DNA of 35,624 bases from Flavobacteriaceae bacterium (GCA_020435965.1 JAGQYS010000010.1:76687-112310); one strand, 5' to 3'. Shown: positions 24,504 through 32,287, counted from the first letter of the stretch. A program made the numbers and translations. The notes: a model not told the origin generated them from the sequence alone.

Positions 24504-24531
24504 GTAACATTTTATCAATACTTTACGTATA
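24504..24531 (+). promoter_or_regulatory. Possible ECF-type promoter of the primary sigma gene
   Basis: GTAACA (24504-24509) and CGTATA (24526-24531) are 16 nt apart. The arrangement resembles the GTAACA-N15-CGTC site at 5641-5665, including the shared GTAACATTTT. No good TAnnTTTG box is present before rpoD. Confidence 0.35.
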
Positions 24532-24570
24532 ACCATACGACAAGAGTATTAATCCCAATAATTAAAAAAG

Positions 24571-24577
24571 AAGGAGA
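24571..24577 (+). promoter_or_regulatory. Shine-Dalgarno sequence of rpoD
   Basis: AAGGAGA lies 7 nt before the ATG at 24585. It is the only clear Shine-Dalgarno at a gene start in this window. The others have A/T-rich start regions without GGAG. Confidence 0.75.
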
Positions 24578-24584
24578 CCTTTAG

Positions 24585-25448
24585 ATGAGACAACTTAAAA
24601 TTACGAAGCAGGTTACCAACAGAGAAACTGCATCGTTAGACAAATACCTACAAGAAATTGGAAAAGTTGACTTAATTACAGCAGACGAAGAAGTAGAATT
24701 AGCTCAGCGAATCAAAGCTGGCGACCAAATAGCTTTAGAAAAATTAACTAAAGCTAACTTACGTTTCGTAGTATCTGTAGCAAAGCAATACCAAAATCAA
24801 GGTTTAACATTACCAGATTTAATTAATGAAGGTAATTTAGGGTTAATTAAAGCAGCACAACGTTTTGATGAAACTCGTGGTTTTAAATTTATATCCTATG
24901 CCGTTTGGTGGATTCGTCAATCTATCCTACAAGCATTAGCAGAGCAATCACGTATTGTACGTTTGCCTTTGAATAAAATTGGTTCTATTAACAAAATCAA
25001 TAAAACCTATGCCTTCTTAGAGCAATCTCACGAGCGTCCGCCAAGCGCCGAAGAAATTGCTAAAGAATTAGACATGACTATTAACGACGTAAAAGAATCT
25101 ATGAAGAATTCTGGACGTCACGTTAGTATGGATGCACCTTTAGTTGAAGGTGAAGATTCTAACCTTTACGATGTACTTCGTAGTGGCGAATCTCCAAATC
25201 CTGATAAAGATTTATTGCACGAATCATTACGTACAGAAATTGAGCGTGCTTTAGAAACATTAACACCTCGTGAGGCAGATGTAATCCGTTTGTATTTTGG
25301 CTTAGGAAATCAGCATCCTATGACCTTAGAAGAAATTGGCGAAACATTCGATTTGACTCGTGAACGTGTAAGACAAATTAAAGAAAAAGCAATACGTAGA
25401 TTAAAACATACATCACGTAGTAAGATATTAAAAACATATTTAGGATAG
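24585..25448 (+). CDS. rpoD: Primary sigma factor of RNA polymerase (RpoD/SigA)
   Basis: A 287-residue sigma-70 that begins directly at region 1.2 and lacks region 1.1, as is usual for the Bacteroidota primary sigma. Region 1.2 covers ~15-48 and region 2 ~54-125 ([47 protein letters not shown]). Region 3 is ~130-205. Region 4 is ~235-280 ([41 protein letters not shown]). It would recognise the TTTG / TAnnTTTG promoters found through the window. Unusually for the clade the gene has a Shine-Dalgarno. Two hairpins with T-runs follow. Confidence 0.95.
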   Translation: MRQLKITKQVTNRETASLDKYLQEIGKVDLITADEEVELAQRIKAGDQIALEKLTKANLRFVVSVAKQYQNQGLTLPDLINEGNLGLIKAAQRFDETRGFKFISYAVWWIRQSILQALAEQSRIVRLPLNKIGSINKINKTYAFLEQSHERPPSAEEIAKELDMTINDVKESMKNSGRHVSMDAPLVEGEDSNLYDVLRSGESPNPDKDLLHESLRTEIERALETLTPREADVIRLYFGLGNQHPMTLEEIGETFDLTRERVRQIKEKAIRRLKHTSRSKILKTYLG

Positions 25449-25478
25449 TTCTATAAATTCTCCTAAATTTCGGCAACA

Positions 25479-25506
25479 AACAGTTATCATAACTGTTCGT
25501 TTTTTG
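25479..25506 (+). terminator. First rpoD terminator
   Basis: The stem AACAGTT/AACTGTT (near-perfect 19-bp palindrome, 25479-25497) is followed by CG and TTTTTT. Confidence 0.7.
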
Positions 25507-25516
25507 ATTGATGAAA

Positions 25517-25552
25517 GAACCCAGAGCTGATTACTCTGGGTTCATTTTTTTT
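25517..25552 (+). terminator. Second rpoD terminator
   Basis: The perfect 10-bp stem GAACCCAGAG/CTCTGGGTTC with a 7-nt loop is followed by A and a long T-run. It stands in tandem with the hairpin at 25479. Confidence 0.9.
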
Positions 25553-25588
25553 GTTACTTTAGCGTAACCTAATAATTAAACTCAAAAA

Positions 25589-25996
25589 ATGCCTCATACA
25601 TTGTGCTATGTTAGTAGTGCCAAAAGTTCTTTAACTGATTTAGATATAGATCATCTGTTCCGTGTAAATAAAAGAAACAACACTAAATACGGCATATCAG
25701 GAATTTTGGTATATAACTATGGGAATTTTCTTCAAATCCTGGAAGGAGACAAGCAAACAATTTATTTCCTTTTCGAAAAAATCAGTCAAGACTCAAGACA
25801 TAACAACATTATTAAACTCATAGATGCGTCAACAGATGAACATATCTTTGAAGGCTATGACTCAGGGTTCGTTATTGTGGAGAATTCAAAAAAACTCAAC
25901 CAATTAAAAAAATATCTGGATTGGGTTAAGGAAGCAGAGCTTAATACTGTTGACAAAATCATTAATATAGTAGAAAACTTTATTGTAAAAAAATAA
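25589..25996 (+). CDS. Stand-alone BLUF-domain blue-light sensor protein
   Basis: A 135-residue protein consisting of one BLUF (FAD-binding blue-light) domain plus a short C-terminal helix, as in PixD-type short BLUF proteins. Recognisable positions are Tyr7 (LCYVSSA), Asn30-Asn31, the ISGILVY segment, Gln49 in FLQILEG, and RHNN at 70-73. By alignment with PixD they match Tyr8, Asn31-32 and Gln50, the photoactive Tyr-Gln pair. The usual Trp91 and Met93 (WSM motif) correspond to Tyr90 and Ser92 (EGYDSGF), an atypical beta-5 strand. Output partners are not encoded next to it. Light-dependent regulation is inferred from the family. Confidence 0.85.
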   Translation: MPHTLCYVSSAKSSLTDLDIDHLFRVNKRNNTKYGISGILVYNYGNFLQILEGDKQTIYFLFEKISQDSRHNNIIKLIDASTDEHIFEGYDSGFVIVENSKKLNQLKKYLDWVKEAELNTVDKIINIVENFIVKK

Positions 25997-26015
25997 AATA
26001 AACCTATATTTCAGT

Positions 26016-26023
26016 TATTTTTG
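26016..26023 (+). promoter_or_regulatory. -7 promoter element of rpe
   Basis: TATTTTTG matches TAnnTTTG and is followed by TTTGCAC, 25 nt before the rpe ATG. Confidence 0.5.
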
Positions 26024-26048
26024 TTTGCACTTACAATAGTTCAACATT

Positions 26049-26711
26049 ATGTCTTCAAAACTAATAGCACCTTCAATTTTAGCGGCAGATTTTGCCAACC
26101 TTCAGCGTGATATAGAAATGGTAAACCAAAGTGAAGCCGATTGGTTTCATATAGATATTATGGATGGCGTTTTTGTACCAAACATTTCCTTCGGAATGCC
26201 AGTTTTAAAGGCCATTTCAAAACATGCCAATAAAACCATTGATGTGCATTTAATGATTGTTGATCCTGACAGATACATTAAAACGTTTGCAGAATTAGGC
26301 AGTAATATCCTAACTGTGCATTACGAAGCTTGTACACATTTACACAGAACGCTCCAAGCTATAAAAAGTGAAGGCATGAAAGCAGGAGTTGCGTTAAATC
26401 CGCATACAAACATTAATGTACTGGAAGACACCATTCAAGATATTGATTTGGTTTGCCTTATGAGCGTAAATCCTGGATTTGGCGGACAAAGTTTTATTGA
26501 AAATACTTACATCAAAGTAAAACAGCTTAAAACATTGATTGAGCGTAAAGGTGCTAATACCAAAATAGAAATTGATGGTGGAGTTACTGATAAAAACGCC
26601 AAACAATTGGCTGATGCTGGAGCAGATGTGTTGGTTGCTGGTAGTTTTGTGTTTAGAAGTGAGAATCCAATAGAAACTATTTTTGGATTGAAGGAGTTTG
26701 CTAATAGTTAA
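26049..26711 (+). CDS. rpe: Ribulose-phosphate 3-epimerase
   Basis: A 220-residue TIM-barrel metalloenzyme interconverting D-ribulose 5-phosphate and D-xylulose 5-phosphate in the pentose phosphate pathway. Signatures: APSILAADFANL, FHIDIMDGVFVPNISFG (metal His and catalytic Asp), VHLMIVDPDRY, LMSVNPGFGGQSFI, IEIDGGV (second catalytic Asp) and LVAGSFVF. Length is standard. A lipoprotein gene starts 12 nt after its stop on the same strand. Confidence 0.97.
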   Translation: MSSKLIAPSILAADFANLQRDIEMVNQSEADWFHIDIMDGVFVPNISFGMPVLKAISKHANKTIDVHLMIVDPDRYIKTFAELGSNILTVHYEACTHLHRTLQAIKSEGMKAGVALNPHTNINVLEDTIQDIDLVCLMSVNPGFGGQSFIENTYIKVKQLKTLIERKGANTKIEIDGGVTDKNAKQLADAGADVLVAGSFVFRSENPIETIFGLKEFANS

Positions 26712-26723
26712 TTATTTAAAAAA

Positions 26724-27416
26724 TTGAATAAGACATTTCTTTTAATATTTATTTTAATTGGATTACAATCTTGTAGAACCCAAAATGTAAACGGAATTTG
26801 GATGTCTTACAACAACCGTATAATCAACAACAATTATTGGTATGCTTCTGAAGATGAGGGAGTAATACTTGATTTCGATAATCAAACTATTGGCACAATC
26901 CAACATGATAGTATTGTTTCGATAAATATAGATTTCAATAAGTCAAAATTATCAATGAAAACAGACACTTTAAGTGTTAATTTTAAAGTTTATAAAAAAG
27001 ACTCAATTGAAATAGATTTTGGAAGAAATATGATGCATGTTTTTCGACCCTTAAATTTGGACCACAAATTATCTGTTAATAAAAGTCAAATTAACAATTT
27101 TTTATTTAAAAACAATTTCGGAAAAATAAATGATACTATAGATGTAGAATTTAGCGATAGATATTTCTTTCGTGATATTGAGTTTGAAAAAACCAACAAA
27201 AAAAATGCTTTAATTAATAAAAGTTGGAATGATGAAGGTTATTGGTATGTAAAAGAAATAGAACAAAACTTTTTTTTAATATTTACTCTTAGTCAAACTT
27301 CAGATCAAAATATTTATCAAATTACATCTATTGATGATTGTAAATTGAAATTCATACAACTTCAAGAAACTGAATTTAGAATCTCCAAATTAATAGAGTT
27401 AAATGCTTGCGATTAA
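26724..27416 (+). CDS. Small lipoprotein of unknown function
   Basis: A 230-residue lipoprotein with a TTG start (MNK). The signal peptide ends GLQSC, with the lipidated Cys at 17. The mature part is a beta-rich, Asn/Asp/Phe-rich domain with NGIWMSYNNR near its start, reminiscent of lipocalin-like lipoproteins. Paired Cys (DDC, NAC) lie near the end. No catalytic motif is recognised. The 12-nt gap after rpe suggests readthrough from rpe, but a functional link is not implied. It converges on the GIY-YIG gene with a 4-nt gap. Confidence 0.72.
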   Translation: MNKTFLLIFILIGLQSCRTQNVNGIWMSYNNRIINNNYWYASEDEGVILDFDNQTIGTIQHDSIVSINIDFNKSKLSMKTDTLSVNFKVYKKDSIEIDFGRNMMHVFRPLNLDHKLSVNKSQINNFLFKNNFGKINDTIDVEFSDRYFFRDIEFEKTNKKNALINKSWNDEGYWYVKEIEQNFFLIFTLSQTSDQNIYQITSIDDCKLKFIQLQETEFRISKLIELNACD

Positions 27417-27420
27417 CCAT

Positions 27421-27771
27421 TCAATTAAACCAAACCGCATAACGTTGTCGCCTTAATTCTAAAGCTAAGGTTTCTTCCATTTTTACAGCCTCTGCTCTTG
27501 TTGCAATTGGATTGATGTGATTATATAAACTTGGCCTTAAATACATGCCATATTTTTCAACAATATTAGACGATATTTTATAACCCTTCTTATTTCTATA
27601 ACCTGTTTTGTGCTGTTCAAAACGTTCTTTGGGAGTTTTGCTAGTCATGCCAACATACAAACATTCTAAAACACCATTAAATTGAGGATTTGCTTCTCTA
27701 AACTTTCGGTTTTCAGAAAATACTCGCTTGGAGAGCTCTACAAAATAAATATGATATTGCACCTTAGCCAT
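27421..27771 (-). CDS. GIY-YIG-like domain protein
   Basis: A 116-residue protein with a compact GIY-YIG nuclease-like core. HIYFVEL (Tyr9) and CLYVGMT (Tyr39-Val-Gly41) supply the two strands. KERFEQHKTG holds the conserved Arg50 and His54. A later helix has candidate catalytic Glu residues (AEAVKMEETLALEL, Glu99/100). The ~25-residue insert between the two strand motifs is longer than in UvrC- or Slx1-type domains, so activity is uncertain. The M90 peptidase gene lies just upstream (3-nt gap), forming a two-gene operon. It could be a DNA-modifying or structural protein. Confidence 0.72.
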   Translation of the reverse strand: MAKVQYHIYFVELSKRVFSENRKFREANPQFNGVLECLYVGMTSKTPKERFEQHKTGYRNKKGYKISSNIVEKYGMYLRPSLYNHINPIATRAEAVKMEETLALELRRQRYAVWFN

Positions 27772-27774
27772 ACA

Positions 27775-28620
27775 CTAATAACCAGCAAAATTAAAGTTGA
27801 GCATTTGTTTTGTAAGGTTATAAATTCCTGGAAATTGACTTTTAAATTTTGTAGGCGTTTCAATAAAACTCTCAATAATAACTGCCAGAAATTCAAAATG
27901 ATTGGTATAAGCGTATTCCCTAAAATATTCCGAAGCAATCAACTCATCACGTAAAGGTTTATTTTCTGACAGATAATCGGTTAATTCTTTAAACGAATCT
28001 TTAAAGATTGTAGAACTCACATCACGTTCTTTCATACTGTTTAAATGAATAGCATGTGCAAACTCATGTATACCTAAGTTAAGGTTATCATTAGCAATAT
28101 CAAATCCATGTTCAAAATGCTTCCAAGAAATCACTAAAGCACCCAATCTTGGATTTAGTTCACCTTTATGGTACTCGTCATTGGCATTCGAGTAAAATTC
28201 GCTAGGATACACAAAAATCTTATCAATTAACCCAATAAAATAATCTCTAAATCCAAAGGTAAGCATCACAGCAGTAGCAGAAACCAATACTTTTATGTCG
28301 TCAGTTATTTGTTGCCCTTCACGACCAATAAATGTTTTATCAATAATAAACGAAGCCACTCTGTGTTCAAAATGCTGTTTTTGCTTTTCATCCAATTTTT
28401 TATAAAATGAAAAACGATTTCTTAAAATAGACTGTTGATTTGGGTTAAGCTTTTTGAGTTTAAAATATATGTGGTTATAAAGAGGTCTTTTGTTACGCAT
28501 TACATAAGCCATCTCGAACATCCTAAAACTAAAATATACAATCATGATAATAAGTGCTGTGAGAAACACAGCAACAATAGTATTACCTGTAGGGTTTTGT
28601 AAAGTAATGTTTGTAATCAT
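27775..28620 (-). CDS. M90/MtfA-like zinc metallopeptidase, membrane-anchored
   Basis: A 281-residue protein with one N-terminal membrane segment (~14-34) and a zincin domain. The zinc motif is HEFAH at 185-189 (HEFAHAIH), with a downstream EFLAVIIESFIE helix (Glu243/250) to supply the third ligand. This pattern is that of the MtfA family (peptidase M90), whose E. coli member interacts with the Mlc repressor. E. coli MtfA lacks the N-terminal anchor, so here the protease is likely tethered to the inner membrane. Substrates are unknown. It is the first gene of an operon with the GIY-YIG protein. Confidence 0.85.
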   Translation of the reverse strand: MITNITLQNPTGNTIVAVFLTALIIMIVYFSFRMFEMAYVMRNKRPLYNHIYFKLKKLNPNQQSILRNRFSFYKKLDEKQKQHFEHRVASFIIDKTFIGREGQQITDDIKVLVSATAVMLTFGFRDYFIGLIDKIFVYPSEFYSNANDEYHKGELNPRLGALVISWKHFEHGFDIANDNLNLGIHEFAHAIHLNSMKERDVSSTIFKDSFKELTDYLSENKPLRDELIASEYFREYAYTNHFEFLAVIIESFIETPTKFKSQFPGIYNLTKQMLNFNFAGY

Positions 28621-28672
28621 TAACAGTTGAACGTAAAAGTTAAAATTTAATTGCTTTTATAATAACTCTAAA

Positions 28673-30199
28673 TCAAGACGCCTTTTTCTTTATCAAATAC
28701 GTTGAAATAATTGCTGTAAGTCCTGCAACGACAAAGGTTAACAGTCTTGAGGTAACCACTTGATCCATTCCTGAAACTATCCATGTAATCGTAAACGTTA
28801 AGCCAACAACCATGGTTAATAAGGCAGGAATACCATGAAACCTTTGCCAAAACAGAGTTAATAAAATAACAATAGAAAACGTCGAACCAATACCAGCCCA
28901 AACATAGCCAACAATAGCATATACCAAATCACTAGGAGAAAAATAAGCCATTAATAAAGCAACTAATGATAATAATGCAGTAACCAATCTGGATTGAAAT
29001 AATGACTTTTTAGAATCAGTTACTGAACTTTTGTTTTGTTTAATTAAGTTTTCAGATAGTTCAGTTGCAGACAAAATCAACAAAGAGTTTGCTGTTGAAA
29101 TAATTGCAGCTAGAACACCTGTGATTAAAATCCCTGAGACTACAGGATTAAAAACAGTTGTCAAAACTTCAGGCATCACGGTTTCTTGATCTTGCAAACC
29201 ATTTGGCCCAAAAATAGCTATGCCTATCCAACCAACCATTAAGGCTCCAGAATAAGCAATAATGGTCCATACAACACCAATATTTCTTGCAATTTTTGCG
29301 TTTCTTGCATCTTTTATTGCCATAAATCGCATGGTCAGTTGTGGTTGACCACCTAAATAACCAAAAAACCAGGAAAAAGCACCAGCAATTATAATTCCAC
29401 TTCCTAAACCTTTCACTATGTTTAATGAATTTGGAAACCAATTATTCAATGTACCAAATAAAGCCGAATCTTCCCTTACTACTGCGCCTCCAGTCATCGT
29501 TGAGTAAGCTTCACCAGATTTTGATAATGCGTCAGATATACTGTTTGCAAAAACACTACCTTCAGGTATTTCCGCCAAATACATTAATCCAGCAATTGGA
29601 GCAACTATTAGCGTAACAATCATTATAATAGCTTGAATAACATCAGTATAGGTTACAGAACGAAAGCCTCCATAAATAGTGTAAGGAATCACCATAATAA
29701 CAATGATAATCATTGCTAAGTCTTGATTGATTCCAAACAAATTATTCAAAGTTTTTCCGCCTCCAATAAATTGAGCACCAACATAAAAAAAGAAGAAAAA
29801 AACGATGGTTAAGCTACCCACAATCCTGATCCACTTCCCTACTTCACCATGTCGTTTAGCTATATAATCTGTAAAAGTATCAACCTCATATTTTTCGGCT
29901 TCATTACGTAACCGAGAAGCTAATAAAACCCAAGCAACTATAATACCAGCGACACAGCCAATTGCTGTCCAAACCTCCATTAAACCAGTTGCATAGGCAG
30001 CTCCAGGCAAACCTAAAAGTGCCCAAGAAGATTCACCTGTAGCGCGTTCAGAAAGTGCAGCAACCCAACCTGGTAACTTGCGTCCTGCAATAGCAAAGTC
30101 AGAGCCTGTTTTAACATTTCGTCCTTGATAAATTCCAAAAAGAATAAGCAATATCATATAAATAGACATTACTACAAGAATGATAGTTTGATTTTCCAT
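28673..30199 (-). CDS. putP: Sodium:solute symporter (PutP, proline type)
   Basis: A 508-residue member of the sodium/solute symporter family with about 13 membrane segments. The SERATGESSWALLGLPGAAYATG segment, GIYQGRNVKTGSDFAIAGRKL near the start and FFGYLGGQPQLTMRFMAIKD are characteristic of the Na+/proline transporter PutP. It imports proline, possibly as carbon source or osmolyte. The start MENQTIILV at 30199 is chosen over an in-frame Met nine codons upstream (30226) because it immediately precedes the first membrane segment. It lies downstream of the tRNA-Arg gene, behind that gene's terminator, so it needs its own promoter. Confidence 0.9.
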   Translation of the reverse strand: MENQTIILVVMSIYMILLILFGIYQGRNVKTGSDFAIAGRKLPGWVAALSERATGESSWALLGLPGAAYATGLMEVWTAIGCVAGIIVAWVLLASRLRNEAEKYEVDTFTDYIAKRHGEVGKWIRIVGSLTIVFFFFFYVGAQFIGGGKTLNNLFGINQDLAMIIIVIMVIPYTIYGGFRSVTYTDVIQAIIMIVTLIVAPIAGLMYLAEIPEGSVFANSISDALSKSGEAYSTMTGGAVVREDSALFGTLNNWFPNSLNIVKGLGSGIIIAGAFSWFFGYLGGQPQLTMRFMAIKDARNAKIARNIGVVWTIIAYSGALMVGWIGIAIFGPNGLQDQETVMPEVLTTVFNPVVSGILITGVLAAIISTANSLLILSATELSENLIKQNKSSVTDSKKSLFQSRLVTALLSLVALLMAYFSPSDLVYAIVGYVWAGIGSTFSIVILLTLFWQRFHGIPALLTMVVGLTFTITWIVSGMDQVVTSRLLTFVVAGLTAIISTYLIKKKAS

Positions 30200-30240
30200 G
30201 AAATAAAAAAGGTTAATTAGTTGCAACTAAAATAGGAAAT

Positions 30241-30277
30241 AAAAAAAGCAAGCCTTATATAAGGTTTGCTTTTTTTG
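30241..30277 (-). terminator. Terminator of tRNA-Arg
   Basis: A long stem, AAAAAAAGCAAGCCTTAT/ATAAGGTTTGCTTTTTTT with one G-T pair, lies directly 3' of the tRNA on the minus strand. It has a T-run in that direction and almost no loop. Confidence 0.8.
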
Positions 30278-30284
30278 AAATCTG

Positions 30285-30358
30285 TGACCTCGGCAGGATT
30301 CAAACCTGCAACCTCTTGAGCCGTAATCAAGTGCACTATTCAGTTATGCTACGAGGCC
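30285..30358 (-). tRNA. tRNA-Arg (anticodon ACG)
   Basis: A 74-nt cloverleaf without an encoded CCA. The acceptor stem GGCCTCG/CGAGGTC has one G-T. The D stem is GCAT/GTGC. The anticodon stem CTTGA/TCAAG encloses loop TTACGGC, giving anticodon ACG, which reads CGN after deamination of A34 to inosine. The variable loop has 5 nt, the T stem is GCAGG/CCTGC with loop TTTGAAT, and the discriminator is A. The D loop carries G18-A19 and the T loop U55-U56 instead of the usual G18-G19 and U55-C56, so the tertiary 19-56 pair is changed together. Confidence 0.95.
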
Positions 30359-30371
30359 ATTTTTGAGGATG

Positions 30372-30401
30372 CAAATATAAGTTATAATTTTTTCTAACAA
30401 A
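30372..30401 (-). promoter_or_regulatory. tRNA-Arg promoter (TTTG-N18-TATATTTG)
   Basis: On the minus strand TTTG (30401-30398) and TATATTTG (30379-30372) are 18 nt apart, immediately upstream of the tRNA 5' end at 30358. This is the same layout as the rpsO promoter. Confidence 0.8.
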
Positions 30402-30428
30402 AGAATTTAGTGTCAAAATCTAAAAGCT

Positions 30429-30436
30429 TATTTTTG
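30429..30436 (+). promoter_or_regulatory. -7 promoter element of the sulfur operon
   Basis: TATTTTTG matches TAnnTTTG, 22 nt before the ATG of the first YeeE/YedE gene. A TTTA at 30406-30409 lies 19 nt upstream as a weak -33. It is divergent from the tRNA promoter. Confidence 0.55.
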
Positions 30437-30458
30437 GCTCACAATCATAAAAAATATT

Positions 30459-31016
30459 ATGGAATTTCTATTAAATCCTTGGCCTTGGTATGTATCAGGC
30501 CCTCTCATTGCTTTAATAATGGCTCTTCTGCTCTACTTTGGAAAAACCTTTGGCATGTCGTCTAACTTAAGGACTATGTGTGCTATTAGTGGTGCTGGAA
30601 AATTTTCTGATTTTTTTAAAATGGATTGGAGAGACAATGCTTGGAATTTAACTGTTGTACTTGGAGCCATTATAGGCGGTTTTATTGCTGTCCAATTTCT
30701 ATCAAATGACAGCGGAACCCATTTAAATGCTGATACGATTTCTGAATTGGAAGCATTTGGATTTTCTAAACCAGGAACAACTTTAGTACCTAAAGAACTA
30801 TTTAATACTGATGCTATATTCTCGTTTAAAGGACTCTCCTTACTAATTATAGGTGGCATGTTGGTTGGATTTGGTACTCGCTATGCAGGAGGTTGCACAT
30901 CAGGTCATGCCATTACAGGACTAAGCAGTTTACAGCGTCCTTCATTGATTGCTGTTATAGGTTTTTTTATTGGTGGTTTGGTAATGGCTAATTTAATTTT
31001 TCCTATAATTTTTTAA
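30459..31016 (+). CDS. YeeE/YedE (TsuA-like) sulfur transporter, N-terminal half
   Basis: A 185-residue membrane protein with about five hydrophobic segments. It matches the N-terminal half of YeeE/YedE, which imports thiosulfate or other sulfur anions. Key Cys are in MCAISGAG (Cys41) and GTRYAGGCTSGHAITG (Cys146); the latter is the conserved pore Cys motif in TsuA. The C-terminal half is the next gene, 2 nt downstream, so the transporter is split into two proteins that must assemble. It opens an operon with a sulfite exporter and a persulfide dioxygenase. Confidence 0.87.
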   Translation: MEFLLNPWPWYVSGPLIALIMALLLYFGKTFGMSSNLRTMCAISGAGKFSDFFKMDWRDNAWNLTVVLGAIIGGFIAVQFLSNDSGTHLNADTISELEAFGFSKPGTTLVPKELFNTDAIFSFKGLSLLIIGGMLVGFGTRYAGGCTSGHAITGLSSLQRPSLIAVIGFFIGGLVMANLIFPIIF

Positions 31017-31018
31017 AC

Positions 31019-31432
31019 ATGGCATATTTAAAATATTTACTTGTTGGAATTATTTTTGGAATCGTTTTAGTAAAGTCAGAAGCTGTTTCTTGGTATAGAA
31101 TATATGAGATGTTCAGGTTTCAATCCTTTCACATGTATGGTATTATTGGTACTGCAATAGTATCTGGGATTTTGTTTCTACAATTATCTAAACATGGTAA
31201 ATTAAAATCAAAAAAAGGAACCGAAATCTATGTTATTGAAAAAGAAAAAGGACTTATCAGATATATTTTGGGAGGAACAATTTTTGGTTTGGGTTGGGCT
31301 CTTATTGGCGCTTGTCCAGGCCCAATGTATGTGCTTTTAGGAACAGGAGTTTATGCTATGCTTATTGTTATAGCAGCCGCTATGCTTGGTACGTTTATTT
31401 ACGGAATATTAAAAGACAAACTACCTCACTAA
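31019..31432 (+). CDS. YeeE/YedE (TsuA-like) sulfur transporter, C-terminal half (DUF6691 type)
   Basis: A 137-residue membrane protein with four hydrophobic segments. It carries the second conserved YeeE motif, GACPGPMYVLLGTG (Cys99). The basic segment HGKLKSKKG between segments 2 and 3 fits a cytoplasmic loop. With the preceding gene it completes a full YeeE/YedE pore. It ends 1 nt before the TauE-type gene, so the three are translated from one message. Confidence 0.87.
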   Translation: MAYLKYLLVGIIFGIVLVKSEAVSWYRIYEMFRFQSFHMYGIIGTAIVSGILFLQLSKHGKLKSKKGTEIYVIEKEKGLIRYILGGTIFGLGWALIGACPGPMYVLLGTGVYAMLIVIAAAMLGTFIYGILKDKLPH

Positions 31433-31433
31433 T

Positions 31434-32231
31434 ATGGAACTAAATCAAATATTAGGATACATTGGTGCTTTAATAGTTGGATTAGTTCTTGGCTTGATTG
31501 GTGGAGGAGGCTCTATACTAACTGTTCCAATATTGGTTTATCTCATTGGGTTAAATCCAGTAACAGCAACTGCTTATTCCCTTTTTGTGGTTGGTACAAC
31601 ATCATTGTTTGGAGCTATTCAAAATTTCAAGAATAAAATGGTTGATATTCGCACAGCAATCGTATTTGCCATTCCTGCTTTTATAGCAGTGTATTTAACA
31701 AGACGTTATTTAGTGCCTGCAATTCCAGATTCTTTATTTAATGTTTTTGATTTTGAGGTAACTAAAAGCGTTTTCATCATGATATTTTTTGCCATTATTA
31801 TGTTATTGGCATCAATATCAATGATTAAAACTAGGAAGAAAGAAAAATCTCTTGAACAAGAAGTCCAATATAAAATACCTTTAATAGTTCTTGAAGGAGT
31901 TGTTGTTGGAATACTCACAGGAATAGTTGGCGCTGGAGGTGGTTTTTTGATAATTCCTGCTCTGGTACTATTAGCTAAACTTCCTATGAAATTGGCAGTT
32001 GGTACATCATTAGTGATAATTTCCGCAAAATCATTAATTGGTTTTTTAGGTGATGTTCAAAATTTAACAATCGATTGGACTTTCCTTACTATCTTTACAT
32101 CATTATCAATTATAGGAATATTAATTGGTGTATACGCTACAAAATTTATCAGTGGCGAAAAGCTTAAAAAAGGATTTGGATGGTTTACCTTATTTATGGC
32201 CTTTTATATTATATATAAAGAGTTGCAATAA
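31434..32231 (+). CDS. TauE/SafE-family sulfite/sulfonate exporter
   Basis: A 265-residue protein with about eight membrane segments in two repeats. Each repeat starts with the family glycine motif: GLIGGGGSILTVPILVYLIGLNP near residue 20 and GIVGAGGGFLIIPALVLLAKLP near 160. TauE/SafE proteins export sulfite or related oxyanions. Here it probably removes sulfite made by the dioxygenase encoded next, as in the staphylococcal cst operon, which also has a tauE. Substrate is inferred from context. Confidence 0.88.
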   Translation: MELNQILGYIGALIVGLVLGLIGGGGSILTVPILVYLIGLNPVTATAYSLFVVGTTSLFGAIQNFKNKMVDIRTAIVFAIPAFIAVYLTRRYLVPAIPDSLFNVFDFEVTKSVFIMIFFAIIMLLASISMIKTRKKEKSLEQEVQYKIPLIVLEGVVVGILTGIVGAGGGFLIIPALVLLAKLPMKLAVGTSLVIISAKSLIGFLGDVQNLTIDWTFLTIFTSLSIIGILIGVYATKFISGEKLKKGFGWFTLFMAFYIIYKELQ

Positions 32232-32261
32232 AGGAATGCGACAAATAACAGCAAAGGTTTG

Positions 32262-32269
32262 TATCTTTG
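32262..32269 (+). promoter_or_regulatory. Internal promoter of the persulfide dioxygenase gene
   Basis: TATCTTTG matches TAnnTTTG exactly and is followed by CAG, 18 nt before the ATG at 32288. It lets the downstream half of the operon be expressed separately. It also overlaps a TTG (32267) that would otherwise extend the reading frame. Confidence 0.6.
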
Positions 32270-32287
32270 CAGAAACTACGTAAATAT

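Noticed and set aside
30200-30226. Earlier Met of the PutP gene
   Set aside because: Nine extra residues (MQLINLFYF) precede the normal start, which itself begins just before the first membrane segment.
30200-30458. tRNA 3' end as an integration site
   Set aside because: No integrase, direct repeat of the tRNA end or foreign-looking island is present beside it.
32267-32287. TTG start for the persulfide dioxygenase
   Set aside because: The TTG is part of the TATCTTTG promoter box; a start there would not be transcribed.
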